From: CAWCDJ01 sp963796485
Lineage (GTDB): Bacteria > Acidobacteriota > Terriglobia > Bryobacterales > Bryobacteraceae
DNA: 64,000 nt
Reading direction: 5' to 3'
Assembly: GCA_963796485.1 (NCBI GenBank)
Contig: CAWCLV010000007.1
Span: forward strand, 62,001-126,000
The notes under the pieces were generated by a model. It did no database searches. It was not told where the DNA came from and was given only the letters and a program-made list of their open reading frames with translations. A program made the position numbers and the translations under genes. This document shows, in pieces, positions 9,152-19,134 of the stretch (within the stretch, counting starts at the first letter, position 1; the number at the start of each line of letters is the position of its first letter).

Positions 9152-11626
9152 TTACCGGCGGCCCAAAAGCCTTAGTCGAACACTAAAAGCGCGAACCTGT
9201 CCGCGCCCGTACGTCAGGAATTGGGGCGTACCCTGAACATTATTCACGACATTCGCGTTGAGACTGTTGGTCAGGTTGTTATAGCCGAAGCGCCACGCCC
9301 ATAAGTAATGAAGCGCACGAAATTCACGCTCGAAGTGAAGGTTGATGTTGAAGTAACCGGGAAATCTTACCGAGTCTGGAGGACCTACCATGAACCCTTC
9401 CTCGTTCACGATGCTGAACGGAAACCCGGTGCGGTACTCCACCAGATACTGGGCCGTCGTGTTCCTGGTGAGAAAGCGGAGGCGCGCGGGCAGGATGCGA
9501 TTCGGCAGGGGAGCCCATCCCCAGGTGTGAAACCGGTTCGGCGTGTCCCATGCATAAGGGCCGGGGCCTTGTGGCGCGAAGATCGGGTTCTCCAGGCTAT
9601 AGTCCACCGCTGCGTTGGAGCGCGCGCTGGAGCGCGTGTATCCGGCGAACCATTCGAATTTGCCGGCAAACGTGTGGCGCACGGAGATCTCCAACGCATC
9701 ATAGCGGTCGCGGCGGCTATTGGTCAGGTGGAACGCGGCGCCGCTGTAGAAGCCGGCTCCGGTCACATTGGCAGGGGGCTGGAACGTAAAGCCGCGATCG
9801 CCCGTGCGATGAGAATACCCCGTCTTGAGATAGTAATCTTTCGGCAATTTGCGCTCGATGCCCAGACTGGCGATGCGGAAACGCGGTGTCTTGAGCGTCT
9901 GGTCCACGGCGGTGAACGAGGTCGGAACGGGGCCCTGAACGCTGCCGCCGGGAAGGTAAAAGGTTGAGTAACTCACCTGGTCCTGCTGGCGGCTCACTGT
10001 TTCAAGCCCGATCGCATCGTGATAGACACCCCACCCCGCCGAGAACTTGGTCGAACTGAGCCGGCCCGGAGCCCACGCGATGGCAAACCGCGGAGCAATC
10101 TCGAGCTCGCGGACAATCTCATTCCATTCCAGGCGCAGACCGGATTCGAAAACCAGCCCCTCGCGGATGTTCCAAGCATCCTGAACGTATTGGGCGGCTT
10201 CGAAGTTCTTGCGTCCCAGGAAAGGGTCGCCGGAAAAGGTCACGTAGCGCGCAATGGAACCGTCCGCCCGCAATACTTCGTAATCGTGACGGTTGACGGT
10301 CTCGTGAAACGCTTCGCGCTCGAAATCGATTCCGAACTTGAGCTGATGTGTCCCGGCGGCGTGCAGCACGGGCAGAAAGAGGTTGGCGATCCATTGCTGC
10401 CGGTAAAAGTGGCTTTGGAAACCGGAGAAATAGTTGCCCAGGTTGCCCTCGGGAGTGATCCGGTATAGCTGGCTGCCCTGGGGCACGCTATTGGTATTGC
10501 CGCGGGAATCGGCAAACCCGATATCCAGCAGCGATCCGCCCGTGAAATACGCCTGGTCGTGAAGGGTGCTCATGTAGAGGTTGGCGTGGCGGCTCAGCGT
10601 TGTCTCGATGGGATTGAGAATGTCCAGGCCGTAGTGGTGCGCGGTGTCCAGGTTGTAAAGAAACCCGCCGGTGAGAGTGTTGCCCGGAGTCAGGTTGATC
10701 TGAAAGCGAGTGAGGTCGCTGCCCGTGATCGATCTCGTGCGGTCCTGGCCGGCGGGGAGTCCGGGCACGTAATCGTCGCTGTAGAATGCGTCGAAGCCAT
10801 TGTGAAACCAGGCGCGGCCTTTATCGATGGGGCCGGAGAGTTCAAGGCGCGGCGTCCACTTGTTGAGGTGCCAGCCGCCCGCGGTCGAGACGCCGGGAAT
10901 GAAGTTGGTGCCCCCGAATCGCCAGCGATCGTCGCCCATCTTGGTCTTCAGGTCCAGGACGCCGGTCGAGCCGCGGCCGTTTTCCGCGGAGAAGCGGCTG
11001 GTCTGGACATCCATCGACTGGATGGTATCGATATTGAGCCGCGCGTCGAGTTGTCCGGTGACGGGATTCGAGATGTTGAACCCGTCAATTGTATAGTTGG
11101 TCTGGCTGGAGCGCCCGCCGTTGAAATGAGCGCGGCCCTGGTTGTCCTGCACGATGCCGTCCATGAGCGGCAGCGCGTTCCTGTAGTCCTGCGGCGCCGG
11201 ATAGGGGACGGATTGGATTTCGGTATTGTCCAGCTCCTTCTTTTCCTGAGGCTGCTGCGGATCGATCACGGGAGGCGATGCGGTGACATTGACCTGCTCC
11301 GAAAATTCCCGCTGGTGATTGATCGTGATGGTCAGGTCGCTCTCGCCGGGTTCGAAACGCTGGGGCGCACCCTGGTAAACGTAGAAGCCGAACCGTTCAG
11401 CGCGGATCGTGTATTGCCCCGCTTGCGCCAGCGCGATTTTGAAGTTGCCGGCGCGATCGGAAGTGGCCGCCGTGGTGACGCCGTTGGCGGACCGGAGTTC
11501 CACCCGGGCATTCTGTATGCCGGCTCCGGTCTCGTCCACCACCCGCCCGGAAACGAAGGTTTGCGCCCAAGCCAAGGCGCAAAGCAACATGAATCCAAAA
11601 GCGAAGCGTGAAAGGTGAGATCCCAT
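9152..11626 (-). CDS. TonB-dependent receptor with carboxypeptidase-regulatory domain (Oar-like)
   Basis: 824 residues. A signal peptide (FAFGFMLLCALAWAQ) is followed by a carboxypeptidase-regulatory-like beta sandwich (SGRVVDETGAGIQNARVEL to about residue 100), a plug-like domain with NYTIDGFNISNP and a long outer-membrane beta barrel. The family is greatly expanded in acidobacteria, where it is thought to take up oligosaccharides or peptides. It is shorter than typical Oar proteins (about 1,000-1,200). The ligand is unknown; no partner lipoprotein lies next to it. Confidence 0.86.
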   Translation of the reverse strand: MGSHLSRFAFGFMLLCALAWAQTFVSGRVVDETGAGIQNARVELRSANGVTTAATSDRAGNFKIALAQAGQYTIRAERFGFYVYQGAPQRFEPGESDLTITINHQREFSEQVNVTASPPVIDPQQPQEKKELDNTEIQSVPYPAPQDYRNALPLMDGIVQDNQGRAHFNGGRSSQTNYTIDGFNISNPVTGQLDARLNIDTIQSMDVQTSRFSAENGRGSTGVLDLKTKMGDDRWRFGGTNFIPGVSTAGGWHLNKWTPRLELSGPIDKGRAWFHNGFDAFYSDDYVPGLPAGQDRTRSITGSDLTRFQINLTPGNTLTGGFLYNLDTAHHYGLDILNPIETTLSRHANLYMSTLHDQAYFTGGSLLDIGFADSRGNTNSVPQGSQLYRITPEGNLGNYFSGFQSHFYRQQWIANLFLPVLHAAGTHQLKFGIDFEREAFHETVNRHDYEVLRADGSIARYVTFSGDPFLGRKNFEAAQYVQDAWNIREGLVFESGLRLEWNEIVRELEIAPRFAIAWAPGRLSSTKFSAGWGVYHDAIGLETVSRQQDQVSYSTFYLPGGSVQGPVPTSFTAVDQTLKTPRFRIASLGIERKLPKDYYLKTGYSHRTGDRGFTFQPPANVTGAGFYSGAAFHLTNSRRDRYDALEISVRHTFAGKFEWFAGYTRSSARSNAAVDYSLENPIFAPQGPGPYAWDTPNRFHTWGWAPLPNRILPARLRFLTRNTTAQYLVEYRTGFPFSIVNEEGFMVGPPDSVRFPGYFNINLHFEREFRALHYLWAWRFGYNNLTNSLNANVVNNVQGTPQFLTYGRGQVRAFSVRLRLLGRR

Positions 11627-11671
11627 GTCGGGGGCACTTGGCGCTACCGTTCAGGATACACCGGGACGCGC

Positions 11672-13060
11672 TCAGATATTGGCCGGAGGCGGCGGAATCG
11701 CAATGCCGGAATCCTCAAGCGCGGCGCCAACGTAAAGCAAGCGGGCCTCCTGGAATTCGGGGCCGATAATCTGCATTCCGACCGGTAGCCCCGACGGGCT
11801 CAAGCCGCAAGGCATGGAGAGCGCCGGCAGCCCCAGCAGATTGATGGCTCGCACAAACCGCGTCGTCGCCAGCCGTACATCCTCGTCCCTCCCGCCGAGG
11901 CGAATGGTGGTTTCGCCGGTGCGCGGCGCCAGGTTCGGCGTGGCCGGCGTGACGAGGCAGTCGATGCCCTCCCACAGGGCGGCGAACTCGGCGCGCATCT
12001 TGCGGCGCAGGCGCTGCGCATTCAGATAATCGGTCGCGGGCACCAAACGGCCCTGGTTCAACAGCGCGAGCACGTCGGAACCGAGGCACTCGCTACGCGC
12101 GAGCAGCGGTTCGTGGACGGCCGAGGCTTCCGCCAGGAGAATGACGCGGGCTACGGCGTTGATGGCGCCGATATCCGGAATGGGGACTGGCTTGACTACG
12201 GCCCCAAGGGCTGCGGCACGGGCCAGCGCGCCGCGAACCGAAGACTCGACATCCGGATGCAGCCTTTCGAAGTAGAACGTCTCGGGAAAGCCGATTCGCA
12301 TGCCGCGGATGGAGCAGTTTTCTTCCGGAAGATAGTCCACCGCCGGAAACCGGGAGGAGGTATCGTCGCGCGGGTCGGGTCCGGCAATGGCGTTCAGCAC
12401 AATCGCCGCGTCGCGGATGCACCGGGTCAGCGGGCCCACGTGATCCAGGCTGTAGCCCAGCGGCAGGACGCCGTGCCGGCTGACCCGGCCATAGGTGGGC
12501 TTCAACCCCACGGTTCCGCAAAACGACGCGGGAATGCGGATGGAGCCGCCGGTATCCGTGCCCATGGCTGCATAGACCATTTCGGAGGCCACGGCCGCGC
12601 CCGATCCGCCGCTCGATCCGCCCGGGCTGTGCGCCGGATTCCAGGGATTGGCGACGGCACCGAAGTGCGGATTTGCGGACGTGATGCCATAGGCCAGCTC
12701 GTGCTGGTTCAGTTTCCCCAGCATGACGGCGCCGGCGGCTTCGAGGCGTTCCACCACGGTGGCGCTGTAGTCCGGCACGAAGTCCTTGAACAGCAGGGAG
12801 CCTCCGGTGGTGCGGACGCCGCGGGTGGCGAAGAGGTCCTTATAGGCAATGGGGATGCCGTGCAGCGGGCCGCGATCTTTGCCGTCCCCGAGCTCCGCAT
12901 CCGCGGCGTGGGCCTGCCGGAGGGCCTGGTCCCTGGTCACGGTGATGAACGCCCGAAGTGTGGGGTCCAGGCGTGCGGTTCTGCGAAGCGCGGCGTCGGT
13001 GAGTTCCACCGAAGAGACCTGGCGCTGCCGTAAGGCTTCTGCCGCTTCCCGGATGGTCAC
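11672..13060 (-). CDS. Amidase-signature hydrolase (GatA/AtzE-like)
   Basis: 462 residues, normal for the amidase signature family. The catalytic Ser-cisSer-Lys set is visible: Lys in PIAYKDLF, the Gly/Ser-rich run SPGGSSGGSGAAVAS, and GTDTGGSIRIPASFCG with the nucleophile serine. The start is GTG 13060, overlapping the stop of a 58-residue gene by 4 bases. No GatB gene is present, so a role in amide hydrolysis (as in AtzE, which works with the small AtzG) is more likely than tRNA transamidation. Substrate unknown. Confidence 0.88.
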   Translation of the reverse strand: MTIREAAEALRQRQVSSVELTDAALRRTARLDPTLRAFITVTRDQALRQAHAADAELGDGKDRGPLHGIPIAYKDLFATRGVRTTGGSLLFKDFVPDYSATVVERLEAAGAVMLGKLNQHELAYGITSANPHFGAVANPWNPAHSPGGSSGGSGAAVASEMVYAAMGTDTGGSIRIPASFCGTVGLKPTYGRVSRHGVLPLGYSLDHVGPLTRCIRDAAIVLNAIAGPDPRDDTSSRFPAVDYLPEENCSIRGMRIGFPETFYFERLHPDVESSVRGALARAAALGAVVKPVPIPDIGAINAVARVILLAEASAVHEPLLARSECLGSDVLALLNQGRLVPATDYLNAQRLRRKMRAEFAALWEGIDCLVTPATPNLAPRTGETTIRLGGRDEDVRLATTRFVRAINLLGLPALSMPCGLSPSGLPVGMQIIGPEFQEARLLYVGAALEDSGIAIPPPPANI

Positions 13061-13233
13061 TCCGCATCCCTTTCCAGGTGCAGCCCGGTGGCGGGCTCGA
13101 GGTCCGGGCTGAGATCGCGGACCAGCGGGCGGAAGATTTCTTCCAATGCCGCCAGTGGTTCCACAAGGCGGGCGAGGTCCTGCGGGGGAAGGTTCGGAAG
13201 CGTAGCTTTCGCGATGCTGTTCCAGTCTTTCAT
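13057..13233 (-). CDS. Small GatC/AtzG-like partner of the amidase
   Basis: 58 residues from ATG 13231-13233. The protein begins MKDWNSIAKATLPNLPPQD and continues with LARLVEPLAALEEIFRPL, like the first two helices of GatC, then ends in a short Pro-rich tail. GatC is about 95 residues; AtzG, the stabilising partner of the amidase AtzE, is about 70. Its TGA overlaps the amidase GTG start (GTGA), which strongly suggests that both are made together. Too short to be called by most gene finders. Confidence 0.75.
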   Translation of the reverse strand: MKDWNSIAKATLPNLPPQDLARLVEPLAALEEIFRPLVRDLSPDLEPATGLHLERDAE

Positions 13234-13243
13234 TGGGATCTCT

Positions 13244-14089
13244 TTACGATAGCGGATCGGCCTGGTCTTGTCGCGCCGTCCAGTGGGCGCCCGCCAGGAC
13301 GATCAGCGCGGCTACGAAACTCGTGAGCAGGATGGTCACCGAGAAGCGAAAGATGTCGTATTCGTGCTTGAGCTTTTCCGTGAGCAGCGGGGAAACGACG
13401 AGGTTCACGTACTTCAGCGCTTCTAGCGCCAGGCCGACGATGATGGCGACGGGAGCCACGCGGCGCGGCTCGACCTTGCGGTTCGGGAGCAGCCAGTACA
13501 CCAGGAACAGGGCCAGAATGGAAACCGGCAGGGCGGCCAGTTTGAAAATCAACAGGCTGATCCAGTTCGCCGCCTGGTAATGCGAACCGGTTACGCCGGA
13601 AATCCAGTTCTGGTTGAGGGCGGTGAGCATGAGAGAGAGCAGGGCGAGCCCGCCGCAGGCGAACACCAGCCCCAGGCTGATGAGCTGGTTCTTAAGGTAA
13701 GAGCGGTTCTGCGCCACGCCCCAGGCGCGGTTGAGCGCCACCTCCAGCGGTTCGAAGATCCCGTTCGCCGTAAACAGCAGCAGCAGCATGGAGGTGATGT
13801 GCAGGCGCGGCACCAGGTAGGGCTGGAGGTTCCGGACGAGGAAACCGCCGGCTTCGCCCGCGAAGAAATCCTCGAGCGCCAGGTAGATGGCCTGTAAAGC
13901 AGCCGGCCAGTGGAGGATGTCCCGGCAGAACGACAGCATTACGATCATGAAGGGATAGAACGCGAGCAGGGTGCTGGCGGCGATCGCGAGGGCGTACACG
14001 TGGGCCTCGGTTTCCATCAGGTAACGCACTGTCGGCCGGCAGCGGGTCCACCAGGCGGGGCTGGGGGTTGAGGCGAAACTCGGAACCAA
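13244..14089 (-). CDS. YihY/BrkB-family inner-membrane protein
   Basis: 281 residues with six predicted membrane helices. The blocks ALAIAASTLLAFYPF, FEPLEVALNRAWGV and YDIFRFSVTILLTSFVAAL match the YihY family (formerly called RNase BN in error). Function in bacteria is unknown; proposed roles include transport. It ends 10 bases before the small AtzG-like gene, so it may head a three-gene unit. The true start may be up to 25 codons further in (MLETEAH region, Met25 of METEAHVYALA). Confidence 0.85.
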   Translation of the reverse strand: MVPSFASTPSPAWWTRCRPTVRYLMETEAHVYALAIAASTLLAFYPFMIVMLSFCRDILHWPAALQAIYLALEDFFAGEAGGFLVRNLQPYLVPRLHITSMLLLLFTANGIFEPLEVALNRAWGVAQNRSYLKNQLISLGLVFACGGLALLSLMLTALNQNWISGVTGSHYQAANWISLLIFKLAALPVSILALFLVYWLLPNRKVEPRRVAPVAIIVGLALEALKYVNLVVSPLLTEKLKHEYDIFRFSVTILLTSFVAALIVLAGAHWTARQDQADPLS

Positions 14090-14114
14090 ACTATAGGGTA
14101 ACGTACTGTACCGG

Positions 14115-15143
14115 TCAGCCCAACTGCAGCGCGGCGCGGAGCCCCGGGTCGTGGCGGACGCGCCAGATACGGCTATCCAGGTAGTAGTGGGTGAGCCCGA
14201 ATCCGCAGAACAGGCCGAAGGCGAGATCCGAGACCCGGCCGAGCTCGAATCCCGGGATCCGGTAAGCGGCGCTGAAGAGCAGCCCGAACGCCGCGTAGGC
14301 CAGCAGGCTGCGGCTGACGGCCGCGGGGACGTACCCGTGCGCCGCGCCGCCTTCCGCGTAGCGGTTCCGGTTATGGAACCACACGATGGCGTGATATTGC
14401 AGGTTATGGACGATGGTGACGGTGGGAACGGCGGCCTGCCAGCTCATGTACGCGAAGGTGAGCCAGTGGAGCGGAACCACTGCCGCGAGCAGCAGGTATT
14501 TGGGAAGGTCGATGGAATCGCCGCGCCGGATCCGCGCCCACTGACGGCCGAGATAGAGGGCGGTGGTGAGGGCGACCAGCACGAAGAGCGGCGTCTCCAG
14601 CGCGGGGAACGCGCGGGGGATTCCGAGTTCGCCGGGATGAACGATGAAGAAGCGGTGGAACGGGGGCGCGATCAGCATCACTGCGAGAAACAGGCGGTCG
14701 AGCGCGTTATCGAGCCGGCCGAGATCGCGGTTCTTGACCTTGTAGAGGACCATGAACCCGTAATGCTGCCGGAGCACATGGTAGTAGGCCCAGACGCCGA
14801 CCAGCAGATAGAGCGGACCTTTCCACCCGGCGAGTACCAGCGCGGGCCCCAGTGAAAAGAAGAAGACCAGGCTGCCGTAGAACAGGCGGCGGTGGCGCGC
14901 CCTGGCCTCGCGGTCGAAATACGTGCGCGAGGCCGTGGCGAAGATGTGGGTGCCGTCGAACCCCAGCGACCAGATCCACCAGAGCGGGCCGGCGGGCACG
15001 TGCAGAACGGTGTAGAGCAGCAGGTAGAGGTAGCCGGCGAGCGCGCTGCCGGCTACGAATACACCATCCACTCGCCGGCTGATAATCCAGCGGGTGGAAA
15101 GCCGCGCGCGGACCGGCGCGGCAATTGTGGCATCGGCGGCCAT
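14115..15143 (-). CDS. Multi-pass membrane protein with histidine motifs, unknown
   Basis: 342 residues with about eight hydrophobic helices. Several histidine pairs are placed next to helices: GFDGTHIFATASRTYFD, YYHVLRQHYGFM, TIVHNLQYHAIVWFHNR and GLTHYYLDSRIW. Such spaced His residues can bind iron or haem in membrane oxygenases and desaturases, but the exact spacing fits no family I know. It lies 18 bases before an oxidoreductase gene on the same strand. Function unknown; the metal-site idea is inference. Confidence 0.7.
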   Translation of the reverse strand: MAADATIAAPVRARLSTRWIISRRVDGVFVAGSALAGYLYLLLYTVLHVPAGPLWWIWSLGFDGTHIFATASRTYFDREARARHRRLFYGSLVFFFSLGPALVLAGWKGPLYLLVGVWAYYHVLRQHYGFMVLYKVKNRDLGRLDNALDRLFLAVMLIAPPFHRFFIVHPGELGIPRAFPALETPLFVLVALTTALYLGRQWARIRRGDSIDLPKYLLLAAVVPLHWLTFAYMSWQAAVPTVTIVHNLQYHAIVWFHNRNRYAEGGAAHGYVPAAVSRSLLAYAAFGLLFSAAYRIPGFELGRVSDLAFGLFCGFGLTHYYLDSRIWRVRHDPGLRAALQLG

Positions 15144-15161
15144 GAAGGGCGGTCGGGGCCG

Positions 15162-16472
15162 CTAGATGAAGTGATACTTGCTGGACGCTTCGTCCCAGAC
15201 GATCTTCTTCTGGTTCTTGTACGACAGCGTTGCCATGTGGCCGGAAATCGCGGCCTGCTGGCCGATCGGCGGCGGAGCGATGGGCTCCTCCTTACCGAGG
15301 ATCGACTGGATGTAGTTCCGGAAATGGTTGATCGCGCCGTCGGCTTCCTTGAAATCCGCCATGCCGTTGAGGTGGATCGGAGCGCGCGCTCTGATTGCGG
15401 CGGGCGCATGGTCGGCTGCGCCGGGACGACGGGAATTGTAGGTTTCGTGCTCGAAGTAGAGATCCTGGCGATTCATCACCCGGATGGTGCCTTCGTTCCC
15501 GCAGAGTTCTTCGCCGTATCCGAAAAACTCGTTGCCCAGATAGCAGCTGTAGTTGACCTGGAGCTTGTCGGAATGCTCGTAAACCGCGCTGAGAGTATCG
15601 GGCACATCGCGATCGTCACCCGCTCCGGTCCAGCGGTAGATGCCACCCGACGTCATGCAGGTGTGCGGCACGGTCCTGCTGAGCATGAAATTGATGATAT
15701 CGGTCTGGTGGACCAGCAGGTCGGTGGAGATGCCGCCGGAATAATCCCAATAAAGGCGCCACTGGAAGTAGCGGTGCGGATCCCAGGCGCGCTTCGGCGC
15801 CGGACCCAGAAAACGCGGCCAGTCCGTGTTCTGCGGATCGGCGCCGGGCGGGATGACGTAACGCCACGACGGCTGGTCGGGCAGCCCGTTGCGATACCAG
15901 AAGGCGCGGACGAAATGCACGTCGCCGATCATGCCCTGCTGCACCATTTCCTTCGCCTTTTTGTAGAGCGAGGAACTGCGGTTCTGGGTGCCGACCTGGC
16001 AGATGACCTTCTTCTGCTTATTGGCCTCTTCCCACGCCTTTACGATTTCGAAGCCTTGTTCAATGGTGTGGGCAAGCGGTTTCTCGACGTACACGTGCTT
16101 GCCCGCCCGCAGCGCCGCGACCGCCATTTCGTGGTGCAGGTGCTCGGGGGTCATGATGTAAACTGCATCGATCGATTTATCGGCCAGAAGCTGGTTGTAG
16201 TCGACGTAGGTGGCGGGCTTGTTCCCCCAAATGGTCTGCACGCGGTCGATGGCGCGTGTGATGTAGCCCTGGTAGGTGTCGCAGACGGCCGTGAGCTGGA
16301 CGTCATTCGCGGCGGCTGTATGGAGCCAGTCAATCCCGGCGTTGCCGCGCGTGCCTACACCGATCCACCCGATATTAATTTTGTCATTCGCGCCCCGCGC
16401 CGAGATGATGGCTGGCCCGGCGGCCAGCGCCGCCGCCTTGATAAAGTTCCGTCGATTCACTTCTTCCGGCAT
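15162..16472 (-). CDS. Tat-exported Gfo/Idh/MocA-family oxidoreductase
   Basis: 436 residues from ATG 16472, with GGAGGT five bases upstream; the frame is open further upstream but that part overlaps ychF out of frame. The N-terminus MPEEVNRRNFIKAAALAAG is a twin-arginine signal. The nucleotide fold follows (INIGWIGVGTRGNAGIDWL), then EKPLAHT, the Lys-Pro dipeptide of the family, and a C-terminal substrate domain. In acidobacteria and planctomycetes, such secreted dehydrogenases often act on sugars or inositols. It uses NAD(P). No sugar-binding partner lies next to it. Confidence 0.88.
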   Translation of the reverse strand: MPEEVNRRNFIKAAALAAGPAIISARGANDKINIGWIGVGTRGNAGIDWLHTAAANDVQLTAVCDTYQGYITRAIDRVQTIWGNKPATYVDYNQLLADKSIDAVYIMTPEHLHHEMAVAALRAGKHVYVEKPLAHTIEQGFEIVKAWEEANKQKKVICQVGTQNRSSSLYKKAKEMVQQGMIGDVHFVRAFWYRNGLPDQPSWRYVIPPGADPQNTDWPRFLGPAPKRAWDPHRYFQWRLYWDYSGGISTDLLVHQTDIINFMLSRTVPHTCMTSGGIYRWTGAGDDRDVPDTLSAVYEHSDKLQVNYSCYLGNEFFGYGEELCGNEGTIRVMNRQDLYFEHETYNSRRPGAADHAPAAIRARAPIHLNGMADFKEADGAINHFRNYIQSILGKEEPIAPPPIGQQAAISGHMATLSYKNQKKIVWDEASSKYHFI

Positions 16473-16521
16473 TCCGACCTCCAAAGGAAATAATATCAGC
16501 CTGCTTGGGAACCGGCGTATT

Positions 16522-17595
16522 TCAACTGTGCCGGATGACCAGGACGTCCCCGTCTTTGACGATGTATTCCTTGCCTTCGAGCCGCAGCAGGCCCTTTTCG
16601 CGGGCTCCGCCGTACCCGCCGAAATCCACCAGGGACTTCCAGTTGACCACCTCCGCGCGGATGAATTTCTTTTCGAAATCCGAGTGGATGGCGCCGGCGG
16701 CCTTGACTGCGTTGCTGTGCATGGGGATGGTCCAGGCACGGCACTCGTCTTCGCCGGCGGTCAGGAAGCTCATCAGGCCGAGCAGGGAATACGTGGCGGA
16801 AATCAGGCGCTCCAGACCGGAATCGGTTAGGCCGTAGCTGGCCAGGTAATCCTGCTGCTCCTCGCGCGGAAGCTCCGCGAGTTCGGCTTCGATCTTGCCG
16901 CAGACAGCGGTCACGGCGGTATTCCTGCGCCCGGCGAGCGGCCCTTCGCGGTATTCGCGCTCCCGGTCATGCAGTTTCGCCGCGTCGCTTTCGCCGAGGT
17001 TCAGGACGTAAAGCACGGGTTTTTGCGAGAGGAACTGGAAGCCGCGGAGGCGCTTTTCGTCTTCGGGGGCGAGTTCGAGAGTGCGCAGCGGCTGGTTGGC
17101 CTCGAGTTCGGCTTTGCACTTCTCCAGCAGTTCGAATTCGCGGTCGAACTCGGGATTCTTGATCTTCTTGCGGTCCTTCTCCAGGCGCTCCATGCGCTTT
17201 TCGACTACCAGGAGGTCGCTGAGGATCAGTTCGGTCTCGAGGTCCTCCATATCGCGCATCGGGTCCACCGAGCCCTTTTCGTGCGGGATCGTCTCGTCTT
17301 CGAAAAGGCGCAGCACGTGCGCGAAGGCGTCCACTACCCGCAAGCTGGCGAGATAGCCGGGGTCGCGGAGGTTCTCTTTCGAGATGGCGGGCATGTCCAC
17401 GTATTCCACGGTGGCATGCGTAACTTTGGGCGGTTCGAAAACGCGCCCAAGCTCTTCCAGGCGCTCATCCGGCACGCGCGCCACGCCGGTGCGGGCGGCG
17501 GTCGAGCCGATGCGGGTCTCCTGGTGAACTCCGGTCAGGATCGTGAACAACGAGGTCTTGCCGACCATGGGCAAGCCGATAATGGCAGTCTTCAT
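16522..17595 (-). CDS. ychF: YchF/Obg-like ATPase
   Basis: 357 residues. The P-loop is GLPMVGKTSLF at residues 7-17 and NLGES lies where the usual guanine-binding NKxD is replaced, as in YchF, which prefers ATP. A long helical insert (EKDRKKIKNPEFDREFELLEKCKAELE in parts) and the C-terminal TGS-like domain ending VKDGDVLVIRHS are typical. It binds ribosomes and is linked to stress control and translation start fidelity. It ends 49 bases before the Gfo/Idh/MocA gene; MoxR lies 11 bases upstream of its start. Confidence 0.93.
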   Translation of the reverse strand: MKTAIIGLPMVGKTSLFTILTGVHQETRIGSTAARTGVARVPDERLEELGRVFEPPKVTHATVEYVDMPAISKENLRDPGYLASLRVVDAFAHVLRLFEDETIPHEKGSVDPMRDMEDLETELILSDLLVVEKRMERLEKDRKKIKNPEFDREFELLEKCKAELEANQPLRTLELAPEDEKRLRGFQFLSQKPVLYVLNLGESDAAKLHDREREYREGPLAGRRNTAVTAVCGKIEAELAELPREEQQDYLASYGLTDSGLERLISATYSLLGLMSFLTAGEDECRAWTIPMHSNAVKAAGAIHSDFEKKFIRAEVVNWKSLVDFGGYGGAREKGLLRLEGKEYIVKDGDVLVIRHS

Positions 17596-17606
17596 ATGAC
17601 GAATGT

Positions 17607-18599
<993 letters not shown>

Positions 18600-18819
18600 G
18601 ATACTAAAGAACGGCGATCACAGGGCTTAACGACAGTGCGGACGGCCCCGTTCCGGCGATCGCCGGATGACGCTGGAGATGCGCAACATCCCCCAGCGTT
18701 GCGGCGTTCATGCCGTTGTGTTATTTATGAGTTCAAGTCGGACATTTTGATCCAACTAAAGCCGCCCCGCTTAATGGGTAGCGACGGTCAATCATATTCT
18801 CATCAAAGGATGGCATCGC

Positions 18820-19128
18820 GTGGAAGCTGTCAATCGTAAACTCATTCGTCCGTCTCTCAACGAGATTAAAGAACAGATCACGCCGCCTCGCCGAGCCCAG
18901 CCGCCGCAGAAGAAGCCGGTTCCGCCGGATCAGACGAACGCGGAAAACTTCTATTATGTCAAGCAGATGCAGGCGAAGACGCCGATGGTTTTTGTGCTGA
19001 AGGACGGGGAAACCTTGCACGGGGTCATCGAGTGGTATGACAAGTGCTGCCTCAAGGTAAACCGGACCGGCGAGCCGAACATTCTGCTCTACAAGCCCAG
19101 CATCAAGTACATGTACAAAGAGGGCTAG
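18820..19128 (+). CDS. hfq: Hfq-like RNA chaperone
   Basis: 102 residues from GTG 18820, with AAAGGA nine bases upstream; the ATG at 18810 is in another frame and closes fast. Residues 57-80 form Sm motif 1 (VFVLKDGETLHGVIEWYD) and 89-98 Sm motif 2 (LLYKPSIKYM). The usual YKH of Hfq is YKP here, so the conserved histidine is missing. Residues 1-43 are a basic, Pro-rich extension (PPRRAQPPQKKPVPP) that normal Hfq lacks. Hfq hexamers pair small RNAs with mRNAs; whether the extension binds RNA is unknown. Confidence 0.85.
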   Translation: MEAVNRKLIRPSLNEIKEQITPPRRAQPPQKKPVPPDQTNAENFYYVKQMQAKTPMVFVLKDGETLHGVIEWYDKCCLKVNRTGEPNILLYKPSIKYMYKEG

Positions 19129-19134
19129 ACCCCC

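Noticed and set aside
16473..16739. 89-codon upstream extension of the Gfo/Idh/MocA frame
   Set aside because: It overlaps ychF in another frame, and the true start at 16472 has a ribosome site and Tat signal.
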